From Ignavibacteria bacterium (GTDB lineage Bacteria > Bacteroidota > Ignavibacteria > Kapaibacteriales > UBA2268): a stretch of DNA of 60,019 bases. Position numbers and translations under genes: made by a program. Below are positions 36,101 through 43,571 of this stretch, in pieces. The first letter of the stretch is position 1; every line of letters starts with the position of its first letter. The stretch is from the NCBI GenBank assembly GCA_016844745.1, contig JAERMQ010000030.1:1-60019 (forward strand), given 5' to 3'. The notes beneath the pieces were generated by a model. The model was given only the letters and a program-made list of their open reading frames with translations, ran no database searches and was not told where the DNA came from.

Positions 36101-36752
36101 TCGTAAAAGTGTCTGGATTATCGGTGGCGACGGCTGGGCTTATGATATTGGATATGGCGGCTTAGACCATGTAATAGCATCAGGTAAGAATGTCAATTTA
36201 CTTGTCCTGGATACTGAGGTTTATTCCAATACCGGTGGACAGATGTCGAAATCCACTCCAATAGGCGGAGTTGCAAAATTTGCTATGGGTGGAAAACCAA
36301 CGCGCAAAAAAGACCTTGGAATGATGGCTATGGCTTATGGAACTGTATATGTCGCTTCGGTAGCATTTGGTTCCAAAGATGACCATACATTGAAAGCATT
36401 CCTTGAAGCAGAGGCTTATGACGGTCCTTCGATAATAATCGCTTATAGCCACTGTATAGCGCATGGAATAGATATGGAGAATCCTTTGCGCCAGCAAAAA
36501 ATGGCTGTCGACAGCGGGCAATGGTTATTGTACAGGTATAATCCTAATTTGATTAATGAAGGTAAAAATCCAATGACACTTGATTCCAAGCAACCCAAGC
36601 TGCCGGTAGCGGATTATATGAATTCCGAAACACGATTCAAGATTTTATTTTCAACAAAACCGGAATTGGCGAAGAAATATTATGAAGAGGCTCAAATCAC
36701 AGCTAATCAAAGATATTCTTATTACAAATATTTGTCTGAGAGAACATTCTAA
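33198..36752 (+). CDS. nifJ: Pyruvate:ferredoxin (flavodoxin) oxidoreductase, single-chain
   Basis: The 1184-residue single-chain enzyme oxidises pyruvate and CoA to acetyl-CoA and CO2, reducing ferredoxin. It starts with domain I (DGNEAAAYVAYRVNEVCAIY, PITPSSNMGEW). Two [4Fe-4S] motifs start at Cys697 (CIQCGKCPMVCP) and Cys753 (CTGCGVCVEVCP). The TPP domain includes GACAGCGETPY, GGDGWAYDIGYGG and LDTEVYSNTGGQMSKSTP. All expected domains are intact. AAAGGA precedes the ATG. It implies an anaerobic or facultative metabolism and is followed by its common genomic companion, a dihydroorotate-dehydrogenase-like gene. Confidence 0.97.
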   Translation: MKEKQYVTIDGNEAAAYVAYRVNEVCAIYPITPSSNMGEWCDEWASKGIKNIWGNIPNVTEMQSEGGAAGAVHGSLQAGALTTTFTAAQGLLLKIPNMFKIAGELTPTVFNISARTLATHALSIFGDHSDVMSARTTGFSMFAAASVQEVMDFELIAQAATLESRIPVLMFFDGFRTSHEVSKIEVIDDETMHEMINDDLVAAHRRRALSPDHPVLRGTAQNPDVFFQNRETANQYYTAAPDIFEKIMNKFAGLTGRQYKAFQYFGPADAERIVILMASGCETAEETVEWMNNHGEKVGLLKVRLYRPFDVKRFMESLPSTVKSIAVLDRTKEPGAIGEPLYQDVINALHEGINSSFGSLSTMPVIVGGRYGLSSKEFTPAMIKAVFENLNNAKPKNHFTIGINDDLNHTSLDYDKYFSIESDKVVRAMFYGLGSDGTVGANKNSIKIIGDETNNFAQGYFVYDSKKAGAVTVSHLRFGPDPIRSIYLINNANFIASHQTVFLERYDLLRDLTEGGVFLLNTPYNKDDVWDSIPRTTQKRIIEKKAKVFCIDAQKVAEESGMGRRINTIMQVCFFAISGVLPREEAISAIKSTIKKTYTRKGEEMVQMNLNAVDNTLVNLFEVKVPGEVTATFDLSLPVPADSPDFVKSVIGEIIAGRGDDIPVSMFPHDGTWPTATAQYERRNIALEIPVWDESICIQCGKCPMVCPHASIRIKVFDEKYLNDAPPKFKTMNANDKEWSGMKYSIQVAPEDCTGCGVCVEVCPVKNKTNTALKSLNMAPQAPLRQQEAKNWEFFLSLPEMDRTNIKVTSIRQQQVQRPLFEFSGACAGCGETPYIKLVTQLFGDRAIIANATGCSSIYGANLPTTPFCTDDEGRGPAWNNSLFEDNAEFGMGYRLAIDKQYEIAIDLLNRNSHQIGEGLVSGLLSANQMSDAGVLEQRNRVVELKKVLSSMDTFEAKRLLTVADYLVRKSVWIIGGDGWAYDIGYGGLDHVIASGKNVNLLVLDTEVYSNTGGQMSKSTPIGGVAKFAMGGKPTRKKDLGMMAMAYGTVYVASVAFGSKDDHTLKAFLEAEAYDGPSIIIAYSHCIAHGIDMENPLRQQKMAVDSGQWLLYRYNPNLINEGKNPMTLDSKQPKLPVADYMNSETRFKILFSTKPELAKKYYEEAQITANQRYSYYKYLSERTF

Positions 36753-36781
36753 GCTAATGTCAAGTATAGATTAACGTGTCA

Positions 36782-36889
36782 GACATTCTTGTCTGACCTA
36801 CTAAAATAATTAAAATACAGGTAGAATAGACATTCTTGTCAGACCTACTAAAATAATTAAAATACAGGTAGAATAGACATTCTTGTCAG
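36782..36889 (+). repeat. 47-bp tandem repeat
   Basis: Two full units and a partial third start with GACATTCTTGTC at 36782, 36829 and 36876; each continues GACCTACTAAAATAATTAAA. It fills the gap between nifJ and the next gene. Confidence 0.9.
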
Positions 36890-36957
36890 TTCAAAGTATC
36901 ATTGAAATACAACAAGAATAGAAAATTTCGAAAAAATATATATATTGGAGAAAAATT

Positions 36958-37950
36958 ATGAATTTATCATCAGGTTATCTTGGATTATCCCTCAAATCAC
37001 CTTTGGTGGTTGGTGCATCTCCATTAACTGAAAAACTCGATAATATAAAAATAATGGAAGACTCCGGCGCTGCTGCCGTTGTTATGCACTCTCTTTTCGA
37101 AGAACAGATTATTGCCGAGCAACTAAGTCTTCATGACTCTACAACAGCAGGCACATACAGTTTTGCCGAATCGCTGACATATTTCCCTGAAATTGAAGAA
37201 TACCGGCTGCCGGCAGATGAATATCTCACGTTGATTCAAAAGGCAAAACATTCGGTAGGAATTCCGATAATAGCAAGTCTGAACGGTGATACTGTCGGTG
37301 GATGGTGCAATTATGCAAAAAAAATGGAAGAAGCCGGCGCAGATGCTGTCGAGCTAAATATTTATTCTGTACCTTCAATGGTTGATATAACAGCCGAAGC
37401 GATTGAAAATTCTTATCTCGAGATTGTCACAGCCGTGAAATCGAATATCAACATACCTATTGCCGTGAAATTAGCTCCTTTCTTTTCCAATCCGGCAAAT
37501 ATGGCTAAAAAGTTATCAGATGCAGGCGTTAATGGTTTGGTTCTATTTAATCGTTTCTATCAGCCGGATATTGATTTGGATACTCTCGAAGTGCATCCGC
37601 ACATTAATTTCAGCAGCTCATCGGCGAATAAATTAGCAATGCGCTGGATTGCAATTCTGAAGGATAAAATTAACTGCGACTTTGCTGCAACAGGCGGAAT
37701 CCATACGTCCGGAGATGTTATTAAAATGATTCTTTCCGGCGCAAATATTGCGATGCTGTGCTCGGAACTTATTAAGCATGGTATTGGCAGAATAAACGCA
37801 ATAGAGAAAGAAATGATTGAGTGGATGGACGGTAAAGGGTATGAATCCGTTAACCAAATGCTCGGAAGTATGAGCCAGAAGAAAACACCTGACCCCAGTC
37901 GTTATGAGCGTTCACAATATGTCAAAACGATTTCGGGATATAAAGTATAA
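36958..37950 (+). CDS. Dihydroorotate dehydrogenase-like flavoprotein
   Basis: The 330-residue TIM-barrel protein begins YLGLSLKSPLVVGASPLTEK and has IASLNGDTVGGWCNYAKKME, DAVELNIYS, IPIAVKLAPFF and the FMN phosphate-binding part FAATGGIHTSGDVIKMILSGA. It belongs to the DHODH-like group often found beside nifJ, distinct from true PyrD; its substrate is not known. A role in anaerobic redox metabolism with NifJ is inferred from synteny. TTGGAG lies 9 nt before ATG. Confidence 0.88.
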   Translation: MNLSSGYLGLSLKSPLVVGASPLTEKLDNIKIMEDSGAAAVVMHSLFEEQIIAEQLSLHDSTTAGTYSFAESLTYFPEIEEYRLPADEYLTLIQKAKHSVGIPIIASLNGDTVGGWCNYAKKMEEAGADAVELNIYSVPSMVDITAEAIENSYLEIVTAVKSNINIPIAVKLAPFFSNPANMAKKLSDAGVNGLVLFNRFYQPDIDLDTLEVHPHINFSSSSANKLAMRWIAILKDKINCDFAATGGIHTSGDVIKMILSGANIAMLCSELIKHGIGRINAIEKEMIEWMDGKGYESVNQMLGSMSQKKTPDPSRYERSQYVKTISGYKV

Positions 37951-37987
37951 GAAATTGTAATTTGGAATTTTTTTATCAAAGTAGATG

Positions 37988-38066
37988 AAGAGAAACCCCC
38001 TAACCCCCTTTGAAAAAGGGGAATAAAAAATTCCCCCTTTTTCAAAGGGGTTAGGGGGTTTCTCTT
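37988..38066. repeat. Family B G/C-rich palindrome
   Basis: AAGAGAAACCCCCTAACCCC arms with a GAATAAAAAATTC centre; sits between convergent genes. Confidence 0.85.
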
Positions 38067-38136
38067 CTAATTGTTAATATTATGATGCTATATTTGATGA
38101 TGTTGAAATATGACATTCTTTTTTATAAAAATTTGA

Positions 38137-38889
38137 TTAATGCTTTATTTCCTTTCGAATCAAATTCTCCGGGATTATATACTGGTTTGGAGGTTGCGGT
38201 GATTTAACATTTTGTTTTTGTTTCTCGTTCTTATGAATCTCCGGCTCAGCGTGCTTTTTCAATTGCTCGAGTGCCGGTTCCTCATCTTCATTTTCATTCT
38301 CAGTGTCGTCGTCATAATCCAAAACGGCTGAATACATACCTTCAATTTTTTCTATTCTCAGATTTTTGAAATTCTTTATTACTTCTATATCCGATTCTTC
38401 AATTTTTAGAGGATGAAACTTCTGGATAATCTTATTAAATTTTTCTTTTCTTTTATCCGATTTATCAGCTATCGGCGGTTTTTTCTCTTCCGGTTTCTTT
38501 GTTAGTCCGAGCCATTCTAATTTCGTGCAAATGGATACAAAAGGTATCATTAGTTCATCATCGAGTAAAAATGAAGGCTTACTCATTTGTATTACTTGTT
38601 GGGTTTCACCGTTATCATATACAAAAAGCATTGAACCGGGCATGAATCTTAAGAATGAGTCTCCAAAAGTAATTTCATACATTTCATCGTCTATTTGAAA
38701 ATCCTTAAAATAGAAAGAAGCAATTTGCTTCATAGTTGAATATGGGTTTTCGTTAATTATTGTTGAAGCGGGTGCGACGGGCTTTTTAAAATATATCCTG
38801 TCTCTTGGTGGTATTGCACCTGATTCAGTGGAGGAAATAATTAAACAAATTAAAATAAGTATGCCTGAGCTAATGGAATGTTTCTTCAA
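38137..38889 (-). CDS. Secreted acidic low-complexity protein
   Basis: A TTG at 38889 begins a signal peptide (KKHSISSGILILICLIISST); the frame stays open to an ATG at 39024, but those residues are encoded by the palindrome at 38929-39002 and are not expected in the protein. The mature part has a compact N-terminal half (MKQIASFYFKDFQIDDEMYE, PGSMLFVYDNGETQQVIQMS) and a disordered C-terminal half rich in Glu, Lys, Asp and Pro. Unknown family; periplasmic or exported. Confidence 0.65.
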   Translation of the reverse strand: MKKHSISSGILILICLIISSTESGAIPPRDRIYFKKPVAPASTIINENPYSTMKQIASFYFKDFQIDDEMYEITFGDSFLRFMPGSMLFVYDNGETQQVIQMSKPSFLLDDELMIPFVSICTKLEWLGLTKKPEEKKPPIADKSDKRKEKFNKIIQKFHPLKIEESDIEVIKNFKNLRIEKIEGMYSAVLDYDDDTENENEDEEPALEQLKKHAEPEIHKNEKQKQNVKSPQPPNQYIIPENLIRKEIKH

Positions 38890-38928
38890 GCCAGCGGTTA
38901 ATGTAAATCTACTAATAAATGAGGAAAT

Positions 38929-39002
38929 AACACACCCCTTAATCCCTTCTCGAGAGGGGATTAAAAAATTCCCCTCTCGAGAGGGGATTAAGGGGTGTGT
39001 TA
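38929..39002. repeat. Family B-like palindrome with CTCGAGAG cores
   Basis: AACACACCCCTTAATCCC arms enclose two TCTCGAGAGGGGATTA blocks around AAAAAATT. It differs in sequence from the CCCCCTAACCCCC copies but shares their architecture. Confidence 0.85.
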
Positions 39003-39220
39003 TAATTTTATTTGTATTCAACATATATAAAACGTTATAATATTATAATTACTAATCGCAAACTGTTAAATCGGCTTTATTCCGCACAACTTTAACTTTG
39101 TAGAAAGAACGAAGTATTATTGTGGAAATTATTTTACTTTTTTGTTAAGTGTGGTTTTTAATGCTATAATTCTTGCCATAAAGACCGAAGATTTAAAAAA
39201 TGGTTCAGAATCATTATGAT

Positions 39221-39404
39221 AAACCCCCTAAGAGGCTGTCTCAAAAGTCCAAAAATGGGAAGAAAGTCATTCAGAGCGAAGCGAAGAATCCACTCCCAAT
39301 GCTGCTTCTGGATTCTTCGCTCCGCTCTGAATGACTTTCTTGTTGACTTTTGAGATAGCCTCAACTTTTATTTCCCCTTTTTTCAAAGGGGGGTTAGGGG
39401 GTTT
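39221..39404. repeat. Family A element inserted in a family B palindrome
   Basis: AAACCCCCTAA (39221-39231) and a right arm (TTCAAAGGGGGGTTAGGGGG near 39382-39401) are the split halves of a family B palindrome. Between them, 39232-39362 is a family A element with ends GAGGCTGTCTCAAAAGTC and GACTTTTGAGATAGCCTC and inner TCATTCAGAGCGAAGCGAAG arms. This holds most of the 39025-39412 gap. Confidence 0.85.
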
Positions 39405-39412
39405 CTCCTTTT

Positions 39413-40624
39413 TTAAGTCAGATTTGACGGCGTTATCAGGGTAATTAAAGTAATTTCAGGTGGCTGGCTTACTCGAATAGGCGGACCAATCGTACCTAAA
39501 CCACGATTAACATATAAGTATTGGTTTTTATTCCTATATATTCCCTGCCATTGTTTGTATAAATATCTTGCCGGAGTGATATAACTTCCCCAAAAGTCCA
39601 TTCCAATTTGCCCTCCGTGAGTGTGACCTGCGAGTGTCAATCCCGCCGGTATTTTCCCTACAATCGACTTATCCCAATTAATTGGGTCATGGCACATTAG
39701 TATTGTCGGTAAATCCGAACTCAAGCCCTTGAATGTTTTAGGGAAATCAGCGTAATAGCGTCCAAAACTTGAATTATCGGTTCCTGCAATTTGAAGGTTT
39801 TTGCCCTTTATGGTTAAAGTTTTATTCTGATTTATCAGTAATTCTATGCCTGTACCATTAACTTGTTCTATTAAATCTTGTTGATGTTCTTTTGTCATAT
39901 AATGGTCATGGTTGCCAAGGCATGCATAAATCCCGTATTCAGCACGCAATTGTTTAAGTTCATCGATAATCAGTAGAAGTTCATCAGGTGAGTGATTAAC
40001 GAAATCGCCGGTAATCATAATAATATCAGGTTTTAAGCTGTTGACTATCAGTCGGGCTTCGAACATGGGTTTACTGGAATAAAACGAACCGGCATGAATA
40101 TCCGAAATCTGGACGATTTTCAAACCGTGCAGGTTCCCGGGCAGGTGGGTCAATGGCACATCGACTTCAAAGATTTTGAAATCAGTCGTAGTAAGGTAGG
40201 CTCCCTTTGCAACCGAATAAAAAGGCACTACTGCAGCAGCCCAGCATAAGTCGATGGCAAAACTTCTTCTACCGGTATCGGTTTGAAGTACAGTTTTCTT
40301 ACTGAATTTTTGAAATATATATTTTGTAAATCTTGCAATTAACATTACCGGAACTATAACCAATTTCGGTAGATACCAGATGCTGGTAATCATTCTCAAT
40401 ATTTTTATAAAATCATCATTGAAAAAGTTTTGGATTCCCGGTCCGAAACAAAGAATGAAAGCAATGAACATTAAGATTGATAAAATTCTTACAATTTTCT
40501 TCAGTGCTTTGCTGTTGGTTTTCTTGAATAAATAATTCGATAATTGGATATTGAAATATATATCGAATATAATGAGAAGCCCGAAGGCTGTATAGAACGT
40601 AATAAAAAAGCGATAACTGTCCAT
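39413..40624 (-). CDS. Membrane-anchored metallophosphoesterase
   Basis: Several N-terminal membrane helices (to about residue 150) precede a calcineurin-type phosphoesterase domain with all metal-binding motifs: QISDIHAGSFY, GDFVNH, CLGNHDHYM, MCHDP and AGHTHGGQIG. It resembles YaeI/YpbG-type membrane phosphoesterases, some of which act on lipid intermediates such as UDP-diacylglucosamine, but the substrate here is not known. The active site would face the side of the membrane to which the last helix leads. Confidence 0.88.
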   Translation of the reverse strand: MDSYRFFITFYTAFGLLIIFDIYFNIQLSNYLFKKTNSKALKKIVRILSILMFIAFILCFGPGIQNFFNDDFIKILRMITSIWYLPKLVIVPVMLIARFTKYIFQKFSKKTVLQTDTGRRSFAIDLCWAAAVVPFYSVAKGAYLTTTDFKIFEVDVPLTHLPGNLHGLKIVQISDIHAGSFYSSKPMFEARLIVNSLKPDIIMITGDFVNHSPDELLLIIDELKQLRAEYGIYACLGNHDHYMTKEHQQDLIEQVNGTGIELLINQNKTLTIKGKNLQIAGTDNSSFGRYYADFPKTFKGLSSDLPTILMCHDPINWDKSIVGKIPAGLTLAGHTHGGQIGMDFWGSYITPARYLYKQWQGIYRNKNQYLYVNRGLGTIGPPIRVSQPPEITLITLITPSNLT

Positions 40625-40689
40625 TTAAACCGAGAAGATATTATTAAAATCAAAAAATCATTATAACGTTTATAATTAAAAATAAGTAT

Positions 40690-40719
40690 TTTGAGATTAC
40701 AAAGATTTTATTATTTTTG
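40690..40719 (+). promoter_or_regulatory. Bacteroidota-type promoter of the VOC gene
   Basis: TTTG (40690-40693) is followed by 18 nt and TATTTTTG (40712-40719), an exact -7 element, 48 bp before the ATG. Confidence 0.75.
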
Positions 40720-40766
40720 TCAAACTAATTAATTGTTTAGTTAAAACTAATATATGGAGTTTTTTT

Positions 40767-41138
40767 ATGAGTATGAATCCGGTTAACTGGTTCGAAATAC
40801 CGGTAACAGATATGATGAGGGCTAAGGAATTTTATTCAAGCCTTTTAAAAATGGAAATGACTGATATGAATATGCCCGAAATGGAAATGGCATCATTTCC
40901 ATTTCATCAGGAAGGGATGGGGGCATCCGGAGCTTTGGTCAGACACGAGCATTACAAACCTTCGTTTGATGGAACAGTTATTTGTTTTAGTTGCGAAGAT
41001 TGCGGTAATGAAATTGGGATGGTTGAGCAATTGGGTGGTAAAATTATTATGCCCAAAACTTCAATCGGTGAACACGGCTTCTATGCCCAGGCAACCGATA
41101 CCGAAGGCAATAGAATTTCTTTCCATTCGATGAAATAA
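40767..41138 (+). CDS. VOC-family (glyoxalase/bleomycin-resistance-like) protein
   Basis: The 123-residue protein has the VOC half-domain repeat: NWFEIPVTDMMRAKEFYSSL at the start, VICFSCEDCGNEIGMVEQLG in the middle and FYAQATDTEGNRISFHSMK at the end. The metal-ligand pattern is partly kept (Glu near the C-terminal strand is replaced by Ser-Phe-His). Family members include glyoxalase I and dioxygenases; the reaction cannot be assigned. It has its own promoter at 40690-40719. Confidence 0.85.
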   Translation: MSMNPVNWFEIPVTDMMRAKEFYSSLLKMEMTDMNMPEMEMASFPFHQEGMGASGALVRHEHYKPSFDGTVICFSCEDCGNEIGMVEQLGGKIIMPKTSIGEHGFYAQATDTEGNRISFHSMK

Positions 41139-41151
41139 ATTGATAAATTAA

Positions 41152-41302
41152 AAGGCTATGGTGGCAGTCTCAAAAGCCAAGAAGAATGTCATTCGTAAGC
41201 GAAGTGAAGAATCCAGAAGTCGCATTAGGACTGGATTCTTCACTTCGCTTACGAATGACATTCTTCCATTTTTTAGACTTTTGATACAACCTCTATAGCT
41301 TT
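41152..41302. repeat. Short family A element
   Basis: Ends AAGGCTATGGTGGCAGTCTC and the complement-like TACAACCTCTATAGCTTTT flank perfect inner arms GAATGTCATTCGTAAGCGAA on both sides of a CCAGAAGTCGCATTAGGACT loop. Confidence 0.8.
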
Positions 41303-41392
41303 TTTGTTTATTTTTTTCTATCTTTCATCTCTCCAATAATATACTTCTCATATATTCGTTTTAATAAGAATATTAAATAAGAAAGATATTCG

Positions 41393-41569
41393 ATGCATAC
41401 TTTGACCTTATCAAACAAGGAAATATCCCTAAAAGCTCTGCGGTGCTTGATGAAAGAGGTAGCCCAAGAATCTAAAGAAAAAGCTTTTATCGCAGATAAA
41501 ATTTTAGATGAAAGGATTAGAGAAGAAGTTTCGGAATTAATAAAAAGAAGAAATGCCAAAGAAGATTAA
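41393..41569 (+). CDS. Small helical protein, candidate partner of the zeta-toxin-like kinase
   Basis: This 58-codon frame encodes MHTLTLSNKEISLKALRCLM followed by a Lys/Glu-rich helix ending KRRNAKED. It overlaps the kinase gene by 17 bp, the arrangement of an antitoxin-toxin pair. No ribosome binding site is obvious, but the coding periodicity and amphipathic composition look real. No family is recognised. Antitoxin function is inferred from position only. Confidence 0.55.
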   Translation: MHTLTLSNKEISLKALRCLMKEVAQESKEKAFIADKILDERIREEVSELIKRRNAKED

Positions 41570-42083
41570 ACCTGTTCTTATTGTAATAGCCGGGACCAAT
41601 GGGGCAGGAAAAACATCTATAACCAGTAAAATATTACAGCATAAATGGGTTGAAGGGTGTACTTATATTAATCCTGATATTATTGCTCAAGAGCTGTTTG
41701 GAGATTGGAATTCACAAGAAGCGGTGATGAAAGCAATTGTTTATTCTTCTGATTTACGTGAAAAATGCCTTAAAGAAAAGAAGAATTTTATTTTTGAAAC
41801 TGTATTGTCCTCTATTGATAAGATAGACTTTATTAAAAAAGCAAAAATTGAGGGTTATTTTATTAGACTTTTTTTTGTTGGAACAAATCATCCTTCAATA
41901 AACGCAAATCGAATCACCCGGCGTGTTATGCAAGGTGGACATGATGTGCCGATTAGCAAAATTATTAGTAGGTATTCAAAATCAATTGCAAATTGCGTTA
42001 TTATTTCAAAATCAGTTGATAGATTATACATTTATGATAATTCTATTGAATTTGGTGACCTATTCTTTTATTTAGAGCATTAG
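41553..42083 (+). CDS. Zeta-toxin-family P-loop kinase with 3' frameshift
   Basis: The 176-residue frame has a Walker A motif GTNGAGKT (residues 14-21), then YINPDIIAQELFG, IFETVLSS and QGGHDVPISKIISRY-SKS, all typical of zeta toxin/UDP-GlcNAc kinase-like proteins. The frame stops early at 42083, just after LYIYDNS. The -1 frame continues with PILLFRALDGNIKKKYKNVN and WAKPILEYLNEQ to TAA 42160, the expected family C terminus, so a single-base lesion lies near 42050-42060. Zeta toxins phosphorylate UDP-N-acetylglucosamine; whether this protein is active is unknown. Confidence 0.82.
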   Translation: MPKKIKPVLIVIAGTNGAGKTSITSKILQHKWVEGCTYINPDIIAQELFGDWNSQEAVMKAIVYSSDLREKCLKEKKNFIFETVLSSIDKIDFIKKAKIEGYFIRLFFVGTNHPSINANRITRRVMQGGHDVPISKIISRYSKSIANCVIISKSVDRLYIYDNSIEFGDLFFYLEH

Positions 42084-42285
42084 ATGGAAATATTAAAAAG
42101 AAATATAAAAATGTAAATAATTGGGCGAAACCTATTCTTGAGTATTTGAATGAGCAATAATCTTAGTGGAGGTTTAATAAATTGGAATATGTCATTCCTG
42201 TTAATACCGGAATTCCCTGATAAGTAGAATGTCTTTCCTGCGAATGCAGGAATCCCCTCCCAGATATGTATTAGTGAGGATTATA

Positions 42286-42512
42286 TTAAGATAATTTTAA
42301 AACTTCCCCATCATTAAGCTCGATTATATTCTGGTTGAAACTCTTTTGGTATTCTTTTTTATTAAAAGTATTAATAGGAATAATATGTTTAGGATTAATA
42401 GCATCTGCGAATTTCTTCAAAGTGTCCAAATCCGTATGTCCGCTTGTGTGAAGGTCATAATTTGAGAAGCCTTTTTGTTCATTAGGGATAAATTGATTGA
42501 ATAAAAATCATC
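42286..42512 (-). pseudogene. C-terminal fragment of an MBL-fold hydrolase (RMMBL domain)
   Basis: Read on the minus strand, about 73 codons encode SNYDLHTSGHTDLDTLKKFA, DAINPKHIIPINTF and NIIELNDGEVLKLS before a stop. This matches the RMMBL end of beta-CASP/RNase-J-like metallo-hydrolases. The N-terminal metal-binding part is absent: upstream DNA changes into a TTCAGACA-type repeat (about 42503-42548). It is therefore a remnant. It sits beyond the third copy of the restriction-modification 3' end. Confidence 0.75.
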
Positions 42513-42541
42513 TTAATCATAAAAATCAAATAAATCACAGT

Positions 42542-42733
42542 TCAGACACCCTCCACTATTCTTATCTCCTCCTCCGTCAATCCATAAAGCTCGTAAACGA
42601 GGGCATCTATTTCCTTATCCGTACTTGTCATATACTGCTCTAAATGCTTTCTATCAAATTCATTGGTTGACGCACGGCCTTTGTGCAGCTTCAGCATACG
42701 CTCGACGAGTTCTATCATGCGGTAGTGCTTGGA
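42542..42733 (-). pseudogene. Third copy of the restriction-modification C terminus (63 codons)
   Basis: The minus strand encodes SKHYRMIELVERMLKLHKGR, ASTNEFDRKHLEQYMTST and DALVYELYGLTEEEIRIVEG, then GTC TGA. It matches the last ~63 residues of the full-length protein encoded at 44418-47333, with several substitutions. It lacks everything upstream and is directly followed by a TTCAGACA-type repeat. Confidence 0.9.
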
Positions 42734-42778
42734 TTACTATTAATTTACAACATCACATTTTCACAATAAAAATGAAAG

Positions 42779-42997
42779 TTATGCCATTTCCATTTCAAAT
42801 TGATAGCTCGGTTTAATTGAAATCTTATCCAATGGGAAAATATTTAAGGTTGCATAGAGAATTTCTATCCTTACAATATTTCCGCTATAATCATAATCAA
42901 CGATTACTCCTTTATTGATTTCATCGCTTTCTTTGATTTTAGATTCTTTCAAAGTAATCATTAATATATCAGATTCTTTATCATATTCAATTTTCAT
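42779..42997 (-). CDS. DUF2283-family protein, probable antitoxin-like partner
   Basis: The 72-residue protein begins MKIEYDKESDILMITLKES and continues KGVIVDYDYSGNIVRIEILY, diagnostic of DUF2283. It overlaps the DUF4258 gene by 4 bp (ATGA), a pairing seen widely in bacteria and thought to be toxin-antitoxin-like; which member is the toxin is by analogy DUF4258. The gene lies between two remnants of the restriction-modification 3' end. Confidence 0.85.
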   Translation of the reverse strand: MKIEYDKESDILMITLKESKIKESDEINKGVIVDYDYSGNIVRIEILYATLNIFPLDKISIKPSYQFEMEMA

Positions 42998-43269
42998 ATT
43001 TTATGCCCTTTTATATATTTTTTAATCTTTGACGTTTTATAAATTGTCACTACTGTTATTTCATTGATTTCTTCTTCCAGAACAACTCTGAGCAACATGT
43101 CTTCAATTAAAACTTCATCAAAATACAACTTCATATATATAAAACGATTATCCTCCTGAATAAGTTTACTATCGGGATTATTAATAGTATCATACATGAC
43201 TTCGATTGAAATTTCTCTTTCGAGAATATTCTTTGAAGCGTGTTCTGTTAATTTTATTTTCTTTATCAT
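42994..43269 (-). CDS. DUF4258-family protein, probable toxin-like partner
   Basis: The 91-residue protein has the DUF4258 pattern KLTEHASKNILEREISIEVM, then DTINNPDSKLIQEDNRFIYM and VVLEEEINEITVVTIYKTSK. It resembles RelE-fold toxins in size and strand order. It overlaps the preceding restriction-modification 3' fragment by 4 bp (ATGA) and the DUF2283 gene by 4 bp, so all three could be translated from one mRNA. Confidence 0.8.
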   Translation of the reverse strand: MIKKIKLTEHASKNILEREISIEVMYDTINNPDSKLIQEDNRFIYMKLYFDEVLIEDMLLRVVLEEEINEITVVTIYKTSKIKKYIKGHKI

Positions 43270-43481
43270 TTCCCCTCCACAATCCTTATCTCTTCATCAG
43301 TCAGTTCGTATAGCTCATAGACGAGGGCGTCTATTTTTTTATCCGTTCTGGCAATGTATTGGTCAATGTGTTTGCGGTCGAATTCGGTGGCTGACGCACG
43401 GTCTTTGTACGGCTTTAGCATTTGCTCGACAAGTTCTACCATGCGGTCGTTATGTTTTTTTTGTTGGGTTGTAGAATGCAA
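43266..43481 (-). CDS. Second copy of the restriction-modification C terminus (71 codons, intact frame)
   Basis: The frame begins MHSTTQQKKHNDRMVELVEQ and ends ELTDEEIRIVEGK, nearly the same as the last ~65 residues of the protein encoded at 44418-47333, with an ATG of its own. It contains only the C-terminal coiled part, no methylase, nuclease or complete target-recognition domain. It may be a remnant of a second gene, or a short protein able to pair with the full-length enzyme. It couples to the DUF4258 gene through ATGA. Confidence 0.75.
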   Translation of the reverse strand: MHSTTQQKKHNDRMVELVEQMLKPYKDRASATEFDRKHIDQYIARTDKKIDALVYELYELTDEEIRIVEGK

Positions 43482-43571
43482 TTATTTTTTTAAGGGAATT
43501 GATGAATTTGCTAAACGCAAAGTGTTTGCAATACATGCCAAGACAGAGGGTATGGAATATAGGGAAATATT

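Noticed and set aside
37633..37857. Minus-strand frame within the DHODH-like gene
   Set aside because: It is a shadow frame of a clearly conserved gene.
38929..39002. Protein-coding repeat THPLIPSREG
   Set aside because: It is a palindrome read through; the host gene's signal peptide starts after it.
41308..41559. 83-codon minus-strand frame
   Set aside because: It is the antisense shadow of the 58-codon plus-strand frame and has no ribosome binding site.
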